64,000 bases of DNA from Actinomadura terrae (GCF_022751215.1 NZ_JAICDG010000002.1:992001-1056000), one strand, 5' to 3'. Shown: positions 51,951 through 61,537, numbered from the stretch's first letter. Translations and numbers: made by a program. Notes: generated from the letters alone by a model not told the origin.

Positions 51951-54900
51951 GTGCAGCCAGACGTGAGTTGGATCATGGGTTCGCCGTGCACCGCGCGCGA
52001 CGAGGGCCTGCACGAGACGGTCGCGCGGCTGGCCGCAGCCCGTCCCGGCGCGAACGCGCTGGTCGCGGGCCGGAACACCATGACGTACGCGGAGCTGGAC
52101 CGCACCGCCGACGCCTGGGCCGCGCGGCTGGCGATGGCGGGCGTCGCGCCCGGCGACCGCGTGTCGGTGCTGCTGCCGCGCGGCACCGAACTCGTCGTCG
52201 CGCTGCTCGCCGTGCTGAAGGCGGGCGCCGCCTACGCGCTGCTGGACCCGGCCTGGCCCGAGCGCCGCCTCCGCGAGCTGACCGCGCGGCTCGGCTCGCC
52301 CGTCGTGGTCGCGCGGCGCGGAACGGGCACGGGCCTCGGGCGCCCGGTGTGGACGCCTCCCTCCGGCTCGGTGACCCCGGTCGCGGGGTTCCATCCGGTG
52401 GCCGTCCGTGGGGCCGATCCGTGCTGCGTGTTCTTCACGTCCGGGACGACCGGCGAGCCCAAGGGCGTCCTCAGCCCGCACCGCGCGACCGCCCGGCTGT
52501 TCCAGGCGGGCGGGTTCGCGCGCTTCGACACCGGCGCGGTCGTCCCGCTGGCCGCGCCGATGTCATGGGACGCGTTCTCGCTCGAACTGTGGTCGATGCT
52601 GCTCAACGGCGGTGCCAGCCTGATCGTGGACGAGCCGTACCTGTCCGCCGCGTCGCTGCGCGAGGCGGTGGCGGCGCACGGCGTCCGCACGGTCTGGCTC
52701 ACCGGCAGCCTCTTCAACATGATCGTGGACGAGGCCGTGACCGCGTTCGACGGCCTGCACCAGGTCATGATCGGCGGCGAGCGGCTCTCGACCGGGCACG
52801 TCGCCCGGTTCCTGCGCCGCCATCCCCGGATCACGCTGATCAACGGGTACGGGCCGGTCGAGAGCACGGTGTTCGCCACCACCCACCGCGTCACGCAGGC
52901 CGACTGCGAGCGCCCCGGCGGCATCCCGATCGGACGGCCCGTCCCCGGCACCGGCGTCCACGTGCTGGACGGCACCCGCCCCTGCGCGGTCGGCGAGGTC
53001 GGCGAGATCTGCATCTCCGGCGACGGGCTCGCGCTCGGCTACCTTGGCGACGCCGACCTCACCGACGCCAAGTTCGCGCAGGTGCGGGTCGACGGAGAGC
53101 TGCTCCGCGTCTACCGGACGGGCGACCTCGGTACCTGGGACGCCGACGGCCTCCTCCACTACCGCGGACGCGACGACCGGCAGGTCAAGATCCGCGGCCA
53201 TCGCGTCGAGCCCGCCGAGGTCGAACGGCAGATCGAGCGGCTGCTCCCGGAGGTGCGCGCGTGCCGGGTGCTCGCGCGCCGCGACGCGTCCGGCGCCGCC
53301 CGCGACCTGGTCGCGTTCTGCGTCCCCGCCGACGCGGGCGATCCCCTGGACGGCGCGCTCGCCGCCCTGCGCGATGACCTCGTCCAATACCAGCGTCCCG
53401 CCGCCGTCGTGAGCGTGGCCGCGTTCCCCATGACAGAGCGTGGCAAGCTCGACGAACCCGCGCTGCTGGCGCTCGCCCCCGCCCCTTCCTCGGCAGGCCC
53501 CGTCGCGGCCGCCGCAGACCCGACGGCCCGCCTGGTCGCGGAGGTCTTCGCCGAGGTGCTCTGCCGCGACGGCGTCCCGGCGGACGTGCCGTTCGTCGAA
53601 CTCGGCGGCGACTCGCTCGGCGCCGGACGCGTGTGCGCCCGGCTCAGCGAGCGGCTCGGCCGCCCCGTCCCGGTCTCCTGGCTCTACCGCGACCCGACCG
53701 CCACGGCGCTCGCCCACCGGCTCGACACGACCACGCCCATGGAGGCCGACACGCACACCATCGACGCCCCGCACACCATCGAGGACATGGACGCCGAGAC
53801 CCCGCTGACGTCCATGCAACTGGTGTACCTGACCCGCCACCTCGTGGACCCCTTCGACCGGACCGCCCACTGCCTGCTCACCTGGCGCATCGAGGGCGCC
53901 CCGGACCACGCGGCGCTGGAGGCCGCGATCGCGGAGGTGCACCGGCGGCACGAACCGCTGCGCGCCGCCTACGTCCCCGACCCGCGTCCGGTGGCGTGGC
54001 CGGTGGACGTGCCGCCGCCCGAGCTGACCGTGCTGCCCGCGCAGCCGACCGCCGAGGCCGCCGCGACCGCGCTGCGGAAGGAGCTGGCCCGGGGCCTGGA
54101 ACCCATGGACGGCGACGTGTGGCGGACGGCGCTCGTCCCCGTCGGCGACGGCGCGACCGCGCTGTTCGGATGCGCCGTCCACCACATCGCCTTCGACGGC
54201 TGGTCGGAATCGGTGCTCGCCGACGACCTCTCCAGAGCCTACGGCGCCGCCGCACCGCTGGAGGAGGCGCCGTCGATGGCCGCCGTCCACCGCGAGCACG
54301 CCGAACGGCTCCGGGAGGACGACCTCACCGTCCACCTCGACCACCTGCGCGAGGAGCTCACCGACGTGCCGCCGCTGCGATGGCCGCCGGGCGCGACGGA
54401 GACGCCCCCGGTGGAGCCCCGACATATCGAGGTCCCGCTGTCCCCGGCCGTCGTCGCCGGGGTGGACGCCCTGGCCGCGGGCGCCGGGGTCACCCGGTTC
54501 GGCGCGCTGCTCGCCCTCTACGGCGCGTGCCTCGCCGAGGTCACCGGGCAGGACGACCTCGCGGTCGGCGTCCCGGTCGACCAGCGGCACGGCCGGGGCC
54601 TGGAGCGGTCGGTCGGCTGCCACATCACGATGCTGTGCGTCCGGCTGCGCGGCGCCGCGCTCGGCGGCGGCCCGGCGGCGGTCGTCGCGACCGGACGGAT
54701 CGCCGCCCGCGCGTTCGCCGCGCGGGACGTGCCGCTCGACGACGTCCTGGCCCTGGCCGAACCCGCCGACGGCTCCCCCCTCTACCGGACGCTGTTCGCC
54801 CTCCAGGACAACGCCGTCCCCCGCCTCACGCTCACCGGCCTGCGCACCGCGTTCATCCGACAGCCCTATCTGAGCCTGCCTCTCGACCTCCACGCCGAGC

Positions 54901-55037
54901 TGTGGCCGGATGACCATGGCGGCATGACACTCATCGTCTCCTACCGTCCCGAGGCCGTGCCCGAGGCGGCCGCACGCGAACTCGCCAAGCGCTTCGCCGA
55001 CCGGCTCCGTACCGTCCCCGGGGAGAGCGCGCGATGA
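51951..55037 (+). CDS. NRPS protein A-T-C
   Basis: A 1028-residue NRPS with an unusual order. The A domain (about 20-505) has A3 FFTSGTTGEPKG, A4 WDAF with Asp207, A5 NGYGPVE (Val replaces the usual Thr), A7 YRTGD, A8 GRDDRQVKIRGHRVE and Lys499 in RGKLDE. The carrier has Ser555 in LGGDSL. The C domain (about 615-1020) has the active HHIAFDG (His744, His745, Asp749). There is no thioesterase. GTG at 51951 follows GGAGGAAG. The C-terminal C domain should condense this protein's aminoacyl group with, or accept, a partner loaded on the A-T or KS-AT-T protein. The stop overlaps the exporter start. Confidence 0.94.
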   Translation: MQPDVSWIMGSPCTARDEGLHETVARLAAARPGANALVAGRNTMTYAELDRTADAWAARLAMAGVAPGDRVSVLLPRGTELVVALLAVLKAGAAYALLDPAWPERRLRELTARLGSPVVVARRGTGTGLGRPVWTPPSGSVTPVAGFHPVAVRGADPCCVFFTSGTTGEPKGVLSPHRATARLFQAGGFARFDTGAVVPLAAPMSWDAFSLELWSMLLNGGASLIVDEPYLSAASLREAVAAHGVRTVWLTGSLFNMIVDEAVTAFDGLHQVMIGGERLSTGHVARFLRRHPRITLINGYGPVESTVFATTHRVTQADCERPGGIPIGRPVPGTGVHVLDGTRPCAVGEVGEICISGDGLALGYLGDADLTDAKFAQVRVDGELLRVYRTGDLGTWDADGLLHYRGRDDRQVKIRGHRVEPAEVERQIERLLPEVRACRVLARRDASGAARDLVAFCVPADAGDPLDGALAALRDDLVQYQRPAAVVSVAAFPMTERGKLDEPALLALAPAPSSAGPVAAAADPTARLVAEVFAEVLCRDGVPADVPFVELGGDSLGAGRVCARLSERLGRPVPVSWLYRDPTATALAHRLDTTTPMEADTHTIDAPHTIEDMDAETPLTSMQLVYLTRHLVDPFDRTAHCLLTWRIEGAPDHAALEAAIAEVHRRHEPLRAAYVPDPRPVAWPVDVPPPELTVLPAQPTAEAAATALRKELARGLEPMDGDVWRTALVPVGDGATALFGCAVHHIAFDGWSESVLADDLSRAYGAAAPLEEAPSMAAVHREHAERLREDDLTVHLDHLREELTDVPPLRWPPGATETPPVEPRHIEVPLSPAVVAGVDALAAGAGVTRFGALLALYGACLAEVTGQDDLAVGVPVDQRHGRGLERSVGCHITMLCVRLRGAALGGGPAAVVATGRIAARAFAARDVPLDDVLALAEPADGSPLYRTLFALQDNAVPRLTLTGLRTAFIRQPYLSLPLDLHAELWPDDHGGMTLIVSYRPEAVPEAAARELAKRFADRLRTVPGESAR

Positions 55038-56074
55038 CCGCACGCGAGTCGGAGTTCGCGATCGAGGCGCGCGGGCTCGTCAAGACGTTCCGGACGGCCC
55101 GCCGCCGCCCCGGCGCGCTCGGCATGCTCCGCGCGCTCGTCGCGCCCGAGCGGGTCTCGACCACGGCGGTCGCCGACGTGTCGTTCTCGGTGGGGCACGG
55201 CCAGCTGCTGGCGCTGCTCGGCCCGAACGGCGCCGGGAAGTCGACCACGATCAAGATGCTCACCGGCATCCTGACCCCGTCGGCCGGGCACGCGAGCGTG
55301 ATGGGGATCGTCCCCTACCGGGAGCGGGTCCGCAACGCCCGCAACATCGGCGCCGTGTTCGGGCAGCGCACGCAGCTCTGGTGGGACCTGCCCGCCCGCG
55401 AGTCGTTCCGCATCCTGCGCGACATCTACGGCGTGGCCGACGGCGACTACCGGTCCCGGATGCGCGAGTTCGACGAGCTGCTGGAGCTGTCGAGCTTCTG
55501 GGACACCCGCGTCCGGCACCTCTCGCTCGGCCAGCGCGTCCGCTGCGACCTCGCCGCCGCGCTGCTGCACGACCCGCCGGTCGTGTTCCTGGACGAGCCC
55601 ACGATCGGCATGGACGTCGTGGTCAAGGAGCAGGTGCGGCTGCTGCTGCGCGACCAGGTCGAGCGGCGCGGCCAGACCGTGCTGCTCACCACCCACGACA
55701 TGACCGAGGTGGAGCGGCTCGCCGAGCGCGTCGTCCTGATCAACCACGGCCACATCGTCCTGGACGGCACGCTCGCGGAGATCCGCACCCGGTTCGGCAG
55801 CGGGTGGCGGGTGAACGCGACCCTCGTCCAGACCGAGCCCGCCGCCGGACGCTGCCCGCCCGGCCTGCGCGTCGTACGCCAGGACGGCGCCCGCGTCATC
55901 TTCGAGCCCGACGGCACCGACGAGGTCGCGCCGCCGCAGGCGCTCAAACGCGTCATCGACCGGTACGAGGTCACCGACATCCACATCCAGGAGAGCGACC
56001 TGGAGGACGTGATGCGCGCGGCCTACCTCGACCAGCGCACCGACCGGCAGCTCGACGGGGAGACGGTCGCGTGA
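55034..56074 (+). CDS. ABC-2 exporter ATPase
   Basis: A 346-residue ABC ATPase. Walker A is GPNGAGKST, the signature HLSLGQR, Walker B VVFLDEPTIGMD and the switch TTHD. The C-terminal extension after VLDGTLAEIRTRF is of the type seen in viologen/daunorubicin-like ABC-2 ATPases. ATG overlaps the NRPS stop (ATGA), and its own stop overlaps the first permease start (GTGA). It powers export of the cluster product or a glycosylated precursor. Confidence 0.95.
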   Translation: MTARESEFAIEARGLVKTFRTARRRPGALGMLRALVAPERVSTTAVADVSFSVGHGQLLALLGPNGAGKSTTIKMLTGILTPSAGHASVMGIVPYRERVRNARNIGAVFGQRTQLWWDLPARESFRILRDIYGVADGDYRSRMREFDELLELSSFWDTRVRHLSLGQRVRCDLAAALLHDPPVVFLDEPTIGMDVVVKEQVRLLLRDQVERRGQTVLLTTHDMTEVERLAERVVLINHGHIVLDGTLAEIRTRFGSGWRVNATLVQTEPAAGRCPPGLRVVRQDGARVIFEPDGTDEVAPPQALKRVIDRYEVTDIHIQESDLEDVMRAAYLDQRTDRQLDGETVA

Positions 56075-56925
56075 GCGTCTCCACCGCCGGCCGGGCAGGG
56101 CCTCCCGGGCGTTCCGGGTGGAGCGCGATGCGCGAGGGCTGGAGCACGGCGGGCATCACCGCGCTCGGCGAGCTGCTGTCGCCGAGCCGCCTCACCGGCA
56201 CGGCGGCGCGGCTGTCCGTCCAGCTGTTCCTGGTCGTGTGCCTGTGGCACGCCCTGTACTCCGACACCGAGACCAGCGGCGGGCTGGACGAGGGGCAGGC
56301 CGTCGCCTACGGCGTGCTGGCCGTCCTCGCGCTGCGGATCCGCGACACCGACCGCTGGATCGGCCGCGACATGGTGATCCAGCAGATCGAGTTCGGGACG
56401 ATCGTCTACTGGTTCCTGCGCCCGCTCGCGCCGTGGCGCTACTACCTGCGGCGCGCGGTCGGCGACCAGCTCTACGGGTTCACGTGGGCGGCCGCCGGAT
56501 ACGTCGTGTGCCTGCTGGCGGGGGTGATGGACCCGCCACCCTCGGCGGGCGCGGCGGGCGCGTTCGCGGTGACGTTCCTGCTCGGCCAGTCGGTGCTGTA
56601 CTACCTGGTGCTGCTCACCGACCAGATGTGCTTCTGGGCCGTCCGCAACGACTCGGCGGTCGAGATCCTCCAGTTCGCGCAGAACCTGCTGTCGGGCGGG
56701 TACGCGGCGCTGTGGTACTTCCCCGGCTGGTTCCAGACGATGAGCGCGCTGCTGCCGTTCCAGGCGACGCTCAGCGTCCCGCTGTCGTTCTACGTCGGCC
56801 GCCTCCCGGTGGACGACCTGCCCCGCCACCTCGCCGTCCAGGTCTTCTGGGTGGTGTCGCTGGCCGCGCTGACCCGGCTGGTGTGGCGGCGGGCCGAACA
56901 CCGCGTCGTCTCGCAGGGAGGCTGA
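56071..56925 (+). CDS. ABC-2 permease subunit 1
   Basis: A 284-residue membrane protein with about six hydrophobic helices. It belongs to the ABC2_membrane_6/DUF990-like group (VYWFLRPLAPWRYY, then MCFWAVRNDSAVEILQFAQNL near residue 190). GTG at 56071 overlaps the ATPase stop. It forms a heteromeric channel with the next gene's product. Confidence 0.9.
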   Translation: MSVSTAGRAGPPGRSGWSAMREGWSTAGITALGELLSPSRLTGTAARLSVQLFLVVCLWHALYSDTETSGGLDEGQAVAYGVLAVLALRIRDTDRWIGRDMVIQQIEFGTIVYWFLRPLAPWRYYLRRAVGDQLYGFTWAAAGYVVCLLAGVMDPPPSAGAAGAFAVTFLLGQSVLYYLVLLTDQMCFWAVRNDSAVEILQFAQNLLSGGYAALWYFPGWFQTMSALLPFQATLSVPLSFYVGRLPVDDLPRHLAVQVFWVVSLAALTRLVWRRAEHRVVSQGG

Positions 56926-56926
56926 G

Positions 56927-57826
56927 GTGCGCGACGTCCAAGAGGTTGTCCATAGGAAACAGCACGGCGACGCGCGGCGGCCCGACTTCCGGGTCACGCG
57001 GCACGGCGACCTGCGGCTGACGCGGCGGGCCGACCTGAAGCTGACGCTGCGGATCGTCGGGCTGACCTTCCGCGCCCAGGCCGAGTACCGGGCCGAGTTC
57101 CTGCTCAAGGTCGCCTTCGGGGTGGCGTGGCAGGTGTCGATCATCGTGTTCGCGTCGGTGCTGCTCGGCCGGTTCCCCGGGATGGGCGGCTGGCCGAGCG
57201 ACGCCGTGCTGCTGATCGCGGCGATGCGGATGCTCAGCCACGGGGTGTTCGAGCTGTTCTGCGGGCGCGCCACCGAGCTCTCCACGATCGTCCAGGCGGG
57301 CAAGATCGACGCGTATCTGCTGCGCCCGCTGCCGGTGTACCGGCAGGTGCAGCTCTCGATCTTCCCCAGCAACGCGCTCGGCGACCTCTTGGTCGGCGTG
57401 TCGATGTTCGCCGGAGCGGTCGCCGCCCTCGACACCGAGTGGACCCCGCTGCGCATCGGCTACGTCGCCGCCGCGCTCGCGGGCGGCGCGCTGATGGAGG
57501 GGGCGATCTTCACGCTGCTGTCGGCGCTGCAACTGCGGCTCCCGGCGGGGCTCTCCTGGAGCCGCTGGGTGGAGGAGCTGTTCAGCACCTTCGGCAACTA
57601 CCCGCTGAAGATCCTGCCCGGGGCGGTCAACGGCGCGTTCACGTTCGTCCTGCCGCTGGCGTTCGTCGCCTACTTCCCGGCCGCCACGATCACCGGCAAC
57701 ACCTCCGGCCTCGGCGTCCCGGCCGCGCTCGCGGCGGCCGCCCCGCTGGCCGGGCTCGCCGCGTTCGTCGGGTCACGGCTGCTGTGGAACTTCGCCCTGC
57801 GGCACTACACGGGGGTCAACGGCTAG
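56927..57826 (+). CDS. ABC-2 permease subunit 2
   Basis: A 299-residue membrane protein paired with subunit 1. A hydrophilic N-terminus of about 45 residues precedes about six helices; KIDAYLLRPLPVYRQVQL matches the ABC-2 permease loop also seen in subunit 1. GTG at 56927 has AGGGAGG ahead and follows the previous stop by one base. Its last 11 bases overlap the convergent XRE regulator gene. Confidence 0.9.
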   Translation: MRDVQEVVHRKQHGDARRPDFRVTRHGDLRLTRRADLKLTLRIVGLTFRAQAEYRAEFLLKVAFGVAWQVSIIVFASVLLGRFPGMGGWPSDAVLLIAAMRMLSHGVFELFCGRATELSTIVQAGKIDAYLLRPLPVYRQVQLSIFPSNALGDLLVGVSMFAGAVAALDTEWTPLRIGYVAAALAGGALMEGAIFTLLSALQLRLPAGLSWSRWVEELFSTFGNYPLKILPGAVNGAFTFVLPLAFVAYFPAATITGNTSGLGVPAALAAAAPLAGLAAFVGSRLLWNFALRHYTGVNG

Positions 57827-59087
57827 TGCCCGCGCGCGGTCTGGACGCGGCGTCGTGATCGTCGCCCCCGTAGGCGTCGGCGAGGGCCCGCGCCAGGCCG
57901 CGCCACACCTCCGCCGCGAGCTCCACGTTCAGCGCCCGCTGCGCCTGCTCGGCCAGCTCGTTCAGCACGCGGGTGCCCTCCTCCACGTCGCCGCGCAGGA
58001 TCGCGAGCTGCCCGCGCAGCGCCTGGAACCGGACGCGGTCGCGGAACGACAGCCGCAGGCCCGCCTCGTCGACGCGGGCGCACAGGGTCCGGGCGTCCTC
58101 GACGCGGCCCTCCTCGAACGCCAGGTGCGCGTGCAGCGTCACCAGCTGCTGGCGGTGCAGCTCCGTGCCAGCCAGCTCGGCGACCGGCGCGACCTCGTCG
58201 AGCATCGCGCGGGCCTGGTCGGTCGCGGCGGGGGAGACCTGGAGGTACAGCGAGGCCGCCGCGAGCCGCAGCCGCAGCCACAGCACGAGGTCCTCGTGCG
58301 GGTCGGCGCGCCGCAGCGCGTTCTCCAGCGCCTCGCGCGCGGCGGTGTAGTCGGCCTGCCGGATCGCGACCGTCGCCGACGCCCACAGCGCCCGCACCCA
58401 CGCCGCCCCGCCGAGCGGCTCGGCGAGCGCGCACCACTGGTCGGCGTGGCCGCGCGCCTCGGCGAGCCGTCCCGCCTCGGCCTCGGCCGACACCAGCACC
58501 TGGAGCACCGCGACCTGGTCGGCGACGCCGAGCCCCTCGGCCTGCTGGTGCGCGGCGAGCGCGTGCGCCCGCGCGGCGGCGTTGTCGCCGAGCGTCTGCG
58601 CGCACCGCGACAGCCGCGCCCGGGTGCGGACCGCGAGCTCCGCGACGCCCATCCGGTCGTTCAGCTCGACGAGCTCCTCCAGCAGCATGCGCTCCTGCTC
58701 GTAGCGGCCGCCCGCCGCCCGCAGCCGGGCCAGCAGCCACAGCCCCTGCCAGCGCAGCGCCACCTCGGCGCCCGGCTCGGCGCGCAGCGCCTCGGCGAGC
58801 GGGTCGGCCAGCGCCTCGGGACGGCCGTCCTCCTCGGGGGCGGACGCGACCGCCGCGATGATCTGCGCCAGCGAGTGCGGCTCGGACGTCGCCTCGAACG
58901 CCGAGACCGGCACGCCGAGCCGCGCGGCGAGGAACTCCACGGCGCGCGCCGTCGGCGGCCGCGCCCCCGACTCCAGGCGCGACAGGTAGCCCGTCGACAC
59001 CCCGCCCTCGGCGACCGCGGCCTGTGTCAGCCCCCGTTCGAGCCGCAGGGCCTTCAAACGCCGACCGAAAGCCGGTTGCTCCAGCAT
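57816..59087 (-). CDS. XRE-family regulator with TPR-like repeats
   Basis: A 423-residue regulator. The N-terminal Cro/C1 HTH (FGRRLKALRLERGLTQAAVAEGGVSTGYLSRLESG) is followed by about 340 residues of Ala/Leu/Arg helices with TPR spacing. This architecture is common in actinomycete sensors of peptides or stress. It is convergent with the exporter operon and divergent from the ribosomal protection gene, with 321 bases between. It could control either neighbour. Confidence 0.9.
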   Translation of the reverse strand: MLEQPAFGRRLKALRLERGLTQAAVAEGGVSTGYLSRLESGARPPTARAVEFLAARLGVPVSAFEATSEPHSLAQIIAAVASAPEEDGRPEALADPLAEALRAEPGAEVALRWQGLWLLARLRAAGGRYEQERMLLEELVELNDRMGVAELAVRTRARLSRCAQTLGDNAAARAHALAAHQQAEGLGVADQVAVLQVLVSAEAEAGRLAEARGHADQWCALAEPLGGAAWVRALWASATVAIRQADYTAAREALENALRRADPHEDLVLWLRLRLAAASLYLQVSPAATDQARAMLDEVAPVAELAGTELHRQQLVTLHAHLAFEEGRVEDARTLCARVDEAGLRLSFRDRVRFQALRGQLAILRGDVEEGTRVLNELAEQAQRALNVELAAEVWRGLARALADAYGGDDHDAASRPRAGTSR

Positions 59088-59295
59088 GTCGTCACTCGCA
59101 GAACTGATCAGGCGAACGGTTGCGGCGTTCCCCTTCTGATCATCGGTTACTAGCGGTCAAGGTACTCGATGACAACATGATGCCAGAGACTCGCCCGCCG
59201 ATGGCAGCACCGGACAGGTAGGCCTGACAAGCCCTGACCGGGAGACCGGCATATCCGGTTGACGAGAGGGCACCCGTCTGTTGTCGTTCGGGCAA

Positions 59296-59318
59296 GGCCG
59301 CGGCGTCCCGCCGCGGCC
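59296..59318 (+). promoter_or_regulatory. 5'-UTR hairpin before ribosomal protection gene
   Basis: GGCCGCGGC and GCCGCGGCC form a perfect 9-bp stem with a five-base loop, about 90 bases before the start of the Tet(M)-like gene and just before a short upstream reading frame. This is a possible attenuator. The rest of 59088-59294 shows no gene. Confidence 0.45.
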
Positions 59319-59344
59319 GTCCACACGAGGAAGGCAGGGACGAG

Positions 59345-59455
59345 ATGAGGACGAGCGTCATGTCCAGCACACCGGTGATCGTTGCCAGCGCAGAGGAGAT
59401 GACGCTTCGTGAAAAGGCTGAACCTGGGCATCCTCGCCCATGTCGACGCCGGTAA
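59345..59455 (+). CDS. possible 36-codon leader peptide
   Basis: ATG at 59345 with GGCAGGGA ahead opens a frame starting MRTSVMSSTPVIVAS that ends at a TAA at 59455, overlapping the resistance-gene start at 59409 in another frame by 47 bases. Leader frames that sense ribosome stalling are known before ribosomal resistance genes. The overlap may instead be accidental. Confidence 0.35.
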   Translation: MRTSVMSSTPVIVASAEEMTLREKAEPGHPRPCRRR

Positions 59456-61409
59456 GACGAGCCTGACCGAGAGGCTCCTGCACCAGGCCGGGGTGATCGA
59501 CGAGATCGGCCGCGTCGACGACGGCAGCACCCAGACCGACACGCTCGCGCTGGAGCGGCGGCGCGGCATCACGATCCGGTCCGCGGTCGTGTCGTTCACC
59601 GTCGGCGGCACCTCGGTCAACCTGATCGACACCCCCGGCCACCCCGACTTCGTCGCCGAGGTCGAGCGGGCGCTCGGCGTGCTGGACGGCGCGCTGCTGG
59701 TCGTGTCCGCCGTCGAGGGCGTCCAGCCGCAGACCCGGGTGCTGTGGCGCGCGCTGCGCCGCCTCGGCGTGCCCGCGCTCGTGTTCGTGAACAAGATCGA
59801 CCGGCGCGGCGCCGATCCCGAGGGCGTGCTGCGCGGCGTGTCCGCGCGGCTAACCCCGGCGGTCGTGCCGATGGGCGCGGCGTCCGGGGCGGGGACGCGC
59901 GACGCCCGCTTCACCCCGTTCACCGATGACGACCCCGCCTTCACCGCGCGGCTGCTCGACCTCCTCTCCCGCCACGACGACGACCTGCTGGCCGCCTATG
60001 TCGACGACGAGGCCGCCGTCGGGTCGGGACGGCTGCGCGCGGCGCTCGCCGCGCAGACCGCGCGGGCCGTGGCGCACCCGCTGTACTTCGGCTCGGCGAT
60101 GACCGGCGCCGGTGTGCCCGCGCTGATCGACGGGATCACGGCGCTGCTGCCGGGCGCGGCGGTCGACGCCGGGGGGCCGCCGTCCGGGACGGTGTTCAAG
60201 GTGGAGCGCGGTCAGGCCGGGGAGAAGATCGCCTACGTCCGCATGTACTCCGGGACGGTGCGTCCGCGCGACCGCGTCCGCTTCGGCTCCGCCGGCGGCA
60301 CGAAGGAGAACACGGAGGAGAAGGTCACCGACGTGGGCGTGGTCGACCACGGCGCGGAGGTGCTGCGCGCCCCGGTCACCGCCGGGCGGATCGGCAAGCT
60401 GTGGGGCCTCGGCAGCGTGCGGGTCGGCGACCACATCGGGGAGCACCCCGCCGCCTCCGGCGCCCGCCACTTCCCGCCGCCGACGCTGGAGACGGTCGTC
60501 GCGCCGGTGCGCCGCGCCGATCGGGGCGCGCTGCACGCCGCCCTCACCCGGCTCGCCGAGCAGGACCCGCTGATCAACCTGCGCGAGGACGGCCCCGGCG
60601 AGATGTCGCTGCTGCTTTACGGGGAGGTGCAGAAAGAGGTGCTCCAGGCGACGCTGCTCGACGAATTCGGCGTCGAGGTCGCCTTCCGCGAGTCCACCAC
60701 GATCTGTGTCGAGCGGCCGGTCGGCTCGGGCGCGGCCGACGAGGCGATCGGTGCCGATCCCAATCCTTTTCTCGCGACCGTCGGGCTGCGCGTCGAACCC
60801 GCTCCGCCCGGCACCGGAGTGCGGTTCGGGCTGGAGGTCGAACTCGGCGCGATGCCGCCCACGTTCTTCCGCGCGGTGGAGGAGACCGTCACCGAGACGC
60901 TCCGCCAGGGACTGCGCGGATGGCAGGTCGTCGACTGCGCCGTCGCGATGACGCATTGCGGGTACTGGGCGCGGCAGAGCCATTCCCACGGGACCTTCGA
61001 CAAGAGCATGTCGAGCACCGCCGGGGATTTCCGCAACCTGACACCGCTCGTTCTCATGGCCGCCTTGAAACGGGCGGGCACCCGGGTACACGAGCCGCTG
61101 CACGGGTTCAGCATCGAGACCCCGGCGAGCACGGTGCGGGCGCTGCTGCCCGTCCTCGCGCAGCTGCGCGCCGTCCCCCGCGACCACCGCACCAAGGGTG
61201 GGACGGCCCTGCTCGAAGGCACGATCCCGGCGGCGCGGGTGCACGAGTTGCAGCGGCGCCTACCTGGGCTGACGCATGGTGAGGGCGTCCTCGAATCGGC
61301 CTTCGACCGCTACGCGCCGGTGCGCGGGGAGGCGCCGAGCCGCCCGCGCTCCGGCGTGGACCCGCTCGACCGCGAGGAGTACCTGCTGCACGTGGTGCGC
61401 CGCGTCTGA
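59409..61409 (+). CDS. Tet(M)/OtrA-like ribosomal protection GTPase
   Basis: A 666-residue translational GTPase related to EF-G. GTG at 59409 gives (M)KRLNLGILAHVDAGKTSLTERLL, matching the Tet(M) family N-terminus. G motifs: AHVDAGKTS (10-18), DTPGHPDF near 75 and NKID near 129. The C-terminal domain IV has the tetracycline-protection type loop region MTHCGYWARQSHSHG...SSTAGDFRNLTPLVL. Such proteins remove drugs from the ribosome. In a biosynthetic cluster it is the probable self-resistance determinant, implying a ribosome-directed product; some homologues protect against non-tetracycline agents or have no known drug. Confidence 0.93.
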   Translation: MKRLNLGILAHVDAGKTSLTERLLHQAGVIDEIGRVDDGSTQTDTLALERRRGITIRSAVVSFTVGGTSVNLIDTPGHPDFVAEVERALGVLDGALLVVSAVEGVQPQTRVLWRALRRLGVPALVFVNKIDRRGADPEGVLRGVSARLTPAVVPMGAASGAGTRDARFTPFTDDDPAFTARLLDLLSRHDDDLLAAYVDDEAAVGSGRLRAALAAQTARAVAHPLYFGSAMTGAGVPALIDGITALLPGAAVDAGGPPSGTVFKVERGQAGEKIAYVRMYSGTVRPRDRVRFGSAGGTKENTEEKVTDVGVVDHGAEVLRAPVTAGRIGKLWGLGSVRVGDHIGEHPAASGARHFPPPTLETVVAPVRRADRGALHAALTRLAEQDPLINLREDGPGEMSLLLYGEVQKEVLQATLLDEFGVEVAFRESTTICVERPVGSGAADEAIGADPNPFLATVGLRVEPAPPGTGVRFGLEVELGAMPPTFFRAVEETVTETLRQGLRGWQVVDCAVAMTHCGYWARQSHSHGTFDKSMSSTAGDFRNLTPLVLMAALKRAGTRVHEPLHGFSIETPASTVRALLPVLAQLRAVPRDHRTKGGTALLEGTIPAARVHELQRRLPGLTHGEGVLESAFDRYAPVRGEAPSRPRSGVDPLDREEYLLHVVRRV

Positions 61410-61517
61410 CACCGCCGCGTCCGACACCCCCGTGACAGCTCACTGCCATTGCCCCATGCTGCCGCCTTCGCACGCTAGCCGCCTTTCTCGGGAATCGTGC
61501 ACGCTGTAACCGGAGCG

Positions 61518-61537
61518 GCCGCCGCGCACGCGGCGGC
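61518..61537 (+). terminator. short GC hairpin after ribosomal protection gene
   Basis: GCCGCCGCG and CGCGGCGGC with a two-base loop, between the GTPase gene and the HAD gene. A U tract is absent, so this is only a candidate terminator. Confidence 0.35.

Noticed and set aside
59160..59260. Possible further TTGCC/GGCAA operator before the ribosomal protection gene
   Set aside because: Only isolated TGCCA-like half-sites occur, with no inverted partner at the right distance, so the gene was not added to the proposed regulon.
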